From the IMG/VR virus record IMGVR_UViG_3300040801_001358, positions 1-28,223 of that record: a stretch of 28,223 bases of DNA. One strand, written 5' to 3'. The notes below the pieces were generated by a model that saw only the letters and a program-made list of their open reading frames with translations, searched no databases and was not told where the DNA came from. Position numbers and translations under genes: made by a program. Positions 24,344-28,223 of this stretch are shown here, piece after piece. This stretch comes from a virus. Numbering within the stretch: position 1 is the stretch's first letter; each line of letters begins with the position of its first letter.

Positions 24344-24700
24344 GTGGAACCCCGTCGTCTTATTGACTTAGAGATTATTCCGAACGTTTCCCTTACCCGG
24401 TTTCATTTGGATGTAGAAAACTCTATGTTACCTGATAGTTCGACGGAGCTTCACGTTGCTCACCACGCTGACGGTGATTTAAACGAACCAGCCCAATGGT
24501 ACAACATTTATGAGCACCCAACAGAAGAAATCATTGAAGTAGCTCGTAAACAACTCCGTATTAATAGGGAAGATTGGAGAATCCTCGAACACATGCTCGG
24601 CAGTTTTCGTTGGGTTATCTACAAACACTCTGACCCTTCCGAAATTCGTGTTGATGTCTCCGCTATGAAAGACGGAGAATGGACAACGACCTACTTCTAG
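24344..24700 (+). CDS. 118-residue protein before the protease (GTG start)
   Basis: GTG 24344 is set by AAGGAGG (24330-24336), which overlaps the upstream stop. Mixed strand/helix, acidic, with H/W-rich stretches (LHVAHHADGDLNEPAQWYN; EDWRILEHMLGSFRWVIY). No recognised motif. It is the gene directly before the prohead protease, so a head-assembly role is plausible by place. Confidence 0.8.
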   Translation: MEPRRLIDLEIIPNVSLTRFHLDVENSMLPDSSTELHVAHHADGDLNEPAQWYNIYEHPTEEIIEVARKQLRINREDWRILEHMLGSFRWVIYKHSDPSEIRVDVSAMKDGEWTTTYF

Positions 24701-24710
24701 GAGATCACTG

Positions 24711-26192
24711 ATGACTGAACTTTATGACGTTATGCCCTTTGAATACCAGATAACTGAGTCTGCAAATGGGCGGCTGCGTGTTGAAGGAGTGTTTCAGCGG
24801 TCTGATGTAGCGAATGCCAATAAGCGGGTTTATCCTCGCAGCATTTGGGAGAGAGAACTTAAAGAACCGCGTGTTAGAGAAGCGTTGGAAAGCAAAGCCA
24901 TGTTTGGGGAACTTGATCACCCCGCAGATGGTAAAACGTCTTTAAAGCGCGTATCTCATGTGGTTACAGATTTGTCTCTGCAAGAAGACGGCACTGTTAC
25001 TGGTGCCGCCGAAATTTTGGGCACTCCTAATGGACAGATTCTAAAGACCCTTTTTGAATCTGGCGCACAAGTCGGCATCAGTTCCCGTGGTTCCGGCAGT
25101 GTCCAAAATGGTGTTGTACAGGAGGACTTCAAACTGGGTACTTTTGATTTTGTAGCGCGTCCTTCAACCCCAGGTGCGCTCCCCCGTCCAGCGGGGGAAT
25201 CCAACAGTAGAGGAGTTCATACGGAAGATGAGATTGAAAAGGTTCAAATCTTATCCACAGATGACTCGTCAAGTAAGGGAGACCTTTTTGATAAGTTCTT
25301 TGCGGAATTAGAGAGCTTTGATTCAAATCTGTATGAAGAAGCCTTTACGGGGGACATAAACGAAGTAGCTAAGGATGTTATTGGCCTGTATAATTACATT
25401 GCTAATAATGATGTTACTTCGGAGATGATTGAAGAAGTAAGTGGTGCGGTTATCCAGCTTACAGGCATTCTTACAGAAATGGCTGCACAGCAACCCGAAA
25501 ATGCAGATATTATTGCAGATTTATTAAACAAAGTTGAATTAAGTAGGCGGGCGCTTATTTGGAAAGATCCCGCAGGAAATATTAAGGAGGAACCGATGAA
25601 TAAGCTTGAGTTCATTAAGGAACGCCTGAACAGTCAACAAGTTGATGAGCAGGTACAGTTGGAGGCTGAGATGGATGAACTTCGTGCTCAGCTAAACGAA
25701 CTCAGCGACGAAGAGCTTATTGAAGTTGCCATCGAAACTGGGGCGATTGACCCGGATGACCTTATTGAGGACGATGACAATGACGATGGATCTGAAGTTG
25801 ATCTTCAACAGCTTTTTGACTATGTCGAAGGGCTGGAGAATCAACTGCAAGAAGCTAGTGGTCTGATCGAACAGATGGCTGGTGCTCTTGAAGAAGCTGA
25901 TGTAGATGGTATTGCGCTGAAGTATGAAGCGGCGCTTGGTATCATCCAGGAAACTGTAGCCCGTTATCAATTGCTACAAGAGGCTGTTGGTGGCGAAGAT
26001 AAGGCCAACGAGTTGATGGAAAGCCATCTGAGCAAGCTCGAAGGTAATACAGACAGTGTTGAGGAATCCGCTGACGATGGCAGCAGCCTTGTTGAAGGTG
26101 TTCTCAACGAAGATGGTTCGGAAGACGCAAACATGAAAGAGTATCTTCGACTTGCTGAAGGTGCCAAGCAGCGTCTTAACCTGACAAACTAA
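24711..26192 (+). CDS. Prohead protease (T4 gp21-like) fused to scaffold-like tail
   Basis: Serine protease that matures the prohead by cutting scaffold and capsid proteins. Residues 1-160 match the gp21 family: NKRVYPRSIWEREL (37-50), FGELDHPADG with H70, SLKRVSHVVTDLSL, GTPNGQILKTLFESGAQVG (104-122), SSRGSGS with S124/S125, DFKLGTFDFVARPSTPGA. H70 and one of S124/S125 are the likely catalytic pair. The rest (about 165-493) is acidic and helical, like a scaffold: LQEASGLIEQMAGALEEAD and similar. Length 493, about twice T4 gp21 (212). AGGAGA lies at 24699-24704. An internal in-frame start at 25596 would make the scaffold part alone. Confidence 0.93.
   Translation: MTELYDVMPFEYQITESANGRLRVEGVFQRSDVANANKRVYPRSIWERELKEPRVREALESKAMFGELDHPADGKTSLKRVSHVVTDLSLQEDGTVTGAAEILGTPNGQILKTLFESGAQVGISSRGSGSVQNGVVQEDFKLGTFDFVARPSTPGALPRPAGESNSRGVHTEDEIEKVQILSTDDSSSKGDLFDKFFAELESFDSNLYEEAFTGDINEVAKDVIGLYNYIANNDVTSEMIEEVSGAVIQLTGILTEMAAQQPENADIIADLLNKVELSRRALIWKDPAGNIKEEPMNKLEFIKERLNSQQVDEQVQLEAEMDELRAQLNELSDEELIEVAIETGAIDPDDLIEDDDNDDGSEVDLQQLFDYVEGLENQLQEASGLIEQMAGALEEADVDGIALKYEAALGIIQETVARYQLLQEAVGGEDKANELMESHLSKLEGNTDSVEESADDGSSLVEGVLNEDGSEDANMKEYLRLAEGAKQRLNLTN
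25596..26192 (+). CDS. Nested scaffold protein from internal start
   Basis: ATG 25596 is codon 296 of the protease gene, in frame (885 bases in), and is preceded by AAGGAGG (25584-25590) at a 5-base spacing, the best possible ribosome site and the only such site I found inside a gene here next to a start codon. The product would be 198 acidic, coiled-coil residues (LEFIKERLNSQQVDEQVQLE; QLFDYVEGLENQLQEASG), like T4 gp22 or lambda Nu3. In lambda the scaffold Nu3 is made the same way inside the protease gene C. Scaffold is needed in excess over protease, which explains a strong internal site. Confidence 0.75.
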   Translation: MNKLEFIKERLNSQQVDEQVQLEAEMDELRAQLNELSDEELIEVAIETGAIDPDDLIEDDDNDDGSEVDLQQLFDYVEGLENQLQEASGLIEQMAGALEEADVDGIALKYEAALGIIQETVARYQLLQEAVGGEDKANELMESHLSKLEGNTDSVEESADDGSSLVEGVLNEDGSEDANMKEYLRLAEGAKQRLNLTN

Positions 26193-26225
26193 GAATTTTG
26201 GGATATTATATAAGGAGGATCTACT

Positions 26226-27578
26226 ATGCAAGCCCAAGAAATTAACGCGCTGGGTGATCGTGGAAAGGCTCTTGCCAATGGCAAGTGGCGTCCGCTTGTA
26301 GAGAGCATTGAAGATGCAACTACACGCGAACTGACAGCCATTCTTCTGGAAAATCAGCGCCTGTTTGTTGATAGCTTGGAAGAGGACGTGAAGATCCAAA
26401 GCATTGGTTCTTTCGAGAAATTCGTATTTCCGATTGTCCGTGCCGTCTTCCCTAACCTCATCGCCAAGGACATCGTTAGCGTTCAGCCCATGACTGGGCC
26501 GACTTCGCTGGTGTTCTATTTGGATGCCGTTTATGGCACTAACAAAGGCTCTGTAAGAGCCGGTGACACCATGTTTAGTGCTCGTAAGGGTCACCTTGCT
26601 GACGACCAGTATTCGTCTGAGGCAGTTTCGGGTGAAACCCTTAATAACACTTTTGCTGGTGGTACTGCAACTGGCGTTCTTAACTTCCACTCTGCCCGTC
26701 CAGGTACTTTCTGGGCCACCGATGGTGTTGAAACCTTCACTGATAATGGTGTTGGTGGCATTATTGGTAGCGCTGGCGGAACTGGTACAATTAACTATGC
26801 GAGTGGTGCTGTTAGCGTTACTCCAAATGCTGACCCAGGTAATGGTACAGCCCTGACGGTTAACTACTACTACAACTCTGAGGGTAGTGACCAAGTACCT
26901 ATCGTTGATATTAACCTGTCCAGCGTACCGGTTCGTGCGATCCCGCACAAGTTGCGTGCTCGTTGGTCAGTAGAAGCTGCTACTAACCTGAAGGCTATTC
27001 ATGGTATGGATGCCGAGTCAGAGTTGGTTGCGCTTCTGTCTGAGAAGATCCGGTGGGATATCGACCGCAGAATTATCAGTGACTTGTTCACTATCGCTGC
27101 GGCTGGTTCGGTTACCTGGAATAAGCCTGCCCCGGCTGCTGTGTCGTATAACGACCACAAGCAGACTTTCATTGACGCTCTCATTGAAGCATCTAACCTG
27201 ATCTTCCGTGCGACTCGTCGTGGAACTGGTAACTTCGTGGTTTGCGGTACTAACGTATCTAACGTTATTGAGTCGCTCTATGGCTTCCGTCCGCAAGCTG
27301 TTGCTGGTAACGGTGTTGTGTTTATTGGTACCCTACAGGGACGTTGGTCAATCTATAAAGATCCGTACATGGATGCGGATACTTTCCTTGTTGGTTGGAA
27401 GGGTTCTAGCTTCCTTGAGGCTGGTTATGTATATGCACCTTACGTGCCGCTGTACACTACTCCAACCTACGTACTAGACGACATGCTAAACCGTAAGGGG
27501 ATGATGTCTCAGTACGGTGTAAAGGCGATTAACGGTGACTTCTACGCAACTGGTGAGGTTACCTACAACGTCGTGTAA
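26226..27578 (+). CDS. Major capsid protein (T4 gp23-like)
   Basis: Builds the head shell. The gp23 signatures are VFPNLIAKDIVSVQPMTGPT and SLVFYLDAVYG (74-103), and KLRARWSVEAATNLKAIHG, DAESELVALLSEKI with IDRRII (about 243-280). Length 450 against 521 in T4. Residues about 131-222 look like an inserted beta domain (GTINYASGAVSVTPNADPGN, TALTVNYYYNSEG). The N-terminal helical part likely contains the protease cut; LVE26-S27 fits the gp21 rule (L/I-x-E before a small residue), but this is a guess. Uses CTG, CGT, GGT and AAC codons far more than its neighbours, as expected of the most abundant protein. Strong AAGGAGG at 26211-26217. Confidence 0.95.
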   Translation: MQAQEINALGDRGKALANGKWRPLVESIEDATTRELTAILLENQRLFVDSLEEDVKIQSIGSFEKFVFPIVRAVFPNLIAKDIVSVQPMTGPTSLVFYLDAVYGTNKGSVRAGDTMFSARKGHLADDQYSSEAVSGETLNNTFAGGTATGVLNFHSARPGTFWATDGVETFTDNGVGGIIGSAGGTGTINYASGAVSVTPNADPGNGTALTVNYYYNSEGSDQVPIVDINLSSVPVRAIPHKLRARWSVEAATNLKAIHGMDAESELVALLSEKIRWDIDRRIISDLFTIAAAGSVTWNKPAPAAVSYNDHKQTFIDALIEASNLIFRATRRGTGNFVVCGTNVSNVIESLYGFRPQAVAGNGVVFIGTLQGRWSIYKDPYMDADTFLVGWKGSSFLEAGYVYAPYVPLYTTPTYVLDDMLNRKGMMSQYGVKAINGDFYATGEVTYNVV

Positions 27579-27608
27579 GGTGTCGATTTAGTCAATATTT
27601 CGTAACTA

Positions 27609-27639
27609 TAGCCCCTCTTCGGAGGGGCTTGTCTTTATT
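27609..27639 (+). terminator. Rho-independent terminator after the capsid gene
   Basis: GCCCCTC (27611-27617), loop TTCG, GAGGGGC (27622-27628): a perfect 7-bp stem with the very stable UUCG loop, then TTGTCTTTATT. It would limit read-through from the highly expressed capsid gene. Confidence 0.85.
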
Positions 27640-27666
27640 ATTAGGAAAGTTGAATTGGAGGATACA

Positions 27667-28223
27667 ATGGCTGACAGCAGACCGGAAAAATTTGTGTATG
27701 TACATACAAGACCTACAAACGTGTGTTTTAACGGGGTATCTTTGCCCGTACTCCCAGGGGATGTCATAAAGTGCTACCCAGAGTACATTGCTAGCTTCAT
27801 TCCTGAGAAGTTCTATAAGAAAGTTCCGCCAGGGAGCAAGAAAGACCAACAGAAGGTTAAACATAACATTCCTAGAACGCCTATTTTTATGCGTCCTGAT
27901 CCTACTGGTGGGTTGCCAATGAAGTCTAACCCCAATACTCCTTCTAGGCTAAAGAGCAAGCTCCAGCAAGGGCCGGTTTCTCCTGCTTTAGTTGAGGAAG
28001 TACTGGATGACAACCCCTATGATCTGGGTGTGGATAAAGAAGCTACACTGGAAATGGGGACTGCTCTGGATGTTCCTTCTGTTCCTGAGCCACGAATGGA
28101 AACGCTTACTACCGTTCCTCCCTCTTCAAGAGTAGAAACTAAAGAGGAGGTTATCCCCGAGGATAACCAGCTAGAGGTCGAACAAGTTGAAGAGGTAGTT
28201 GAGCAAGTTGAAGAGGTAGTTGA
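27667..28223 (+). CDS. Protein after the capsid gene with C-terminal EQVEEVV repeats (3' partial)
   Basis: An open frame from ATG 27667, with TTGGAGG before it, to the window edge (185 codons and 2 bases). The first 60 residues look folded (EKFVYVHTRPTNVCFNGVSL; YPEYIASFIPEKFYKKVP). From about 60 on it is P/S/T/E-rich and probably disordered (RTPIFMRPDPTGGLPMKSNP; DVPSVPEPRMETLTTVPPSS), ending in two full 7-residue repeats EQVEEVV and the start of a third. In T4-type genomes this slot after gp23 often holds head vertex or connector genes, but this does not resemble gp24. Family not recognised. Confidence 0.8.
   Translation, partial: MADSRPEKFVYVHTRPTNVCFNGVSLPVLPGDVIKCYPEYIASFIPEKFYKKVPPGSKKDQQKVKHNIPRTPIFMRPDPTGGLPMKSNPNTPSRLKSKLQQGPVSPALVEEVLDDNPYDLGVDKEATLEMGTALDVPSVPEPRMETLTTVPPSSRVETKEEVIPEDNQLEVEQVEEVVEQVEEVV
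28180..28223 (+). repeat. 21-base tandem repeat coding EQVEEVV
   Basis: Two copies (28180-28200 and 28201-28221) differ at one base (GAA/GAG at the first codon), and a third begins at 28222. They keep the reading frame and code a heptad E-Q-V-E-E-V-V. The array runs off the window, so the copy number is unknown. Confidence 0.85.

Noticed and set aside
25974-26948. A long reverse-strand open frame (324 codons) across the protease end and capsid gene
   Set aside because: It is antisense to two clearly recognised genes, has no family resemblance, and is explained by the codon bias of the capsid gene. No reverse-strand gene is supported elsewhere.

Overview
The window is a dense, single-strand stretch of a tailed double-stranded DNA phage genome (Caudoviricetes). 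Every gene I accept reads left to right, gaps are short, and many stops and starts overlap (ATGA, TAATG). The head genes point to a T4-type myovirus head: a large terminase, a gp20-like portal, a gp21-like prohead protease carrying a scaffold-like tail, and a gp23-like major capsid protein, in the T4 order terminase-portal-protease-scaffold-capsid. The host cannot be told from the sequence. Strong GGAGG ribosome sites and two sigma70-like promoters indicate an ordinary bacterial host. I see no tRNA, CRISPR array, insertion sequence or integration gene, and no gene-free gap exceeds 300 bases (the longest is about 140).

Layout. (1) 1-2716: the end of a tail-fibre/tail-spike type protein, small structural-looking proteins, a textbook cupin, and a coiled-coil plus C-terminal membrane-anchor protein. 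(2) 2719-3742: a sigma70-like promoter, a putative phage sigma factor (region 2-like, possibly a gp55-type late factor) and a small basic phage protein. (3) 3743-6462: a 126-nt candidate structured RNA/leader and small pre-terminase genes, including a DUF6378-like protein. (4) 6398-13528: terminase, three structural-looking genes of unknown role, portal, an HU-like DNA-binding protein, a Mu gpF-like head protein and a very basic protein. (5) 13531-23976: about 10 kb of genes I do not recognise (1075, 391, 122, 157, 119, 719, 499, 234 and 132 aa), sitting between portal and protease, where T4 has only two very small genes. (6) 24059-28223: two small proteins, protease-scaffold with an internal in-frame start, the major capsid protein, a UUCG-loop terminator, and a gene with EQVEEVV repeats that runs off the end.

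Working together: the terminase fills a prohead built from portal, scaffold and capsid protein. The protease matures the prohead. The sigma-like factor may direct late transcription of this whole block. The region 5 proteins are best guessed to be virion or head-associated proteins because of where they lie, but that is inference.

The most notable observations are the nested scaffold start inside the protease gene, the 10-kb unrecognised block inside the head cluster, the 12-bp stem that can hide the only ribosome site of the gene at 3883, and two separate leaders (before 1201 and 24059) that share one layout: an anti-ribosome-site run right after the upstream stop, a shared promoter-like motif, then the ribosome site.
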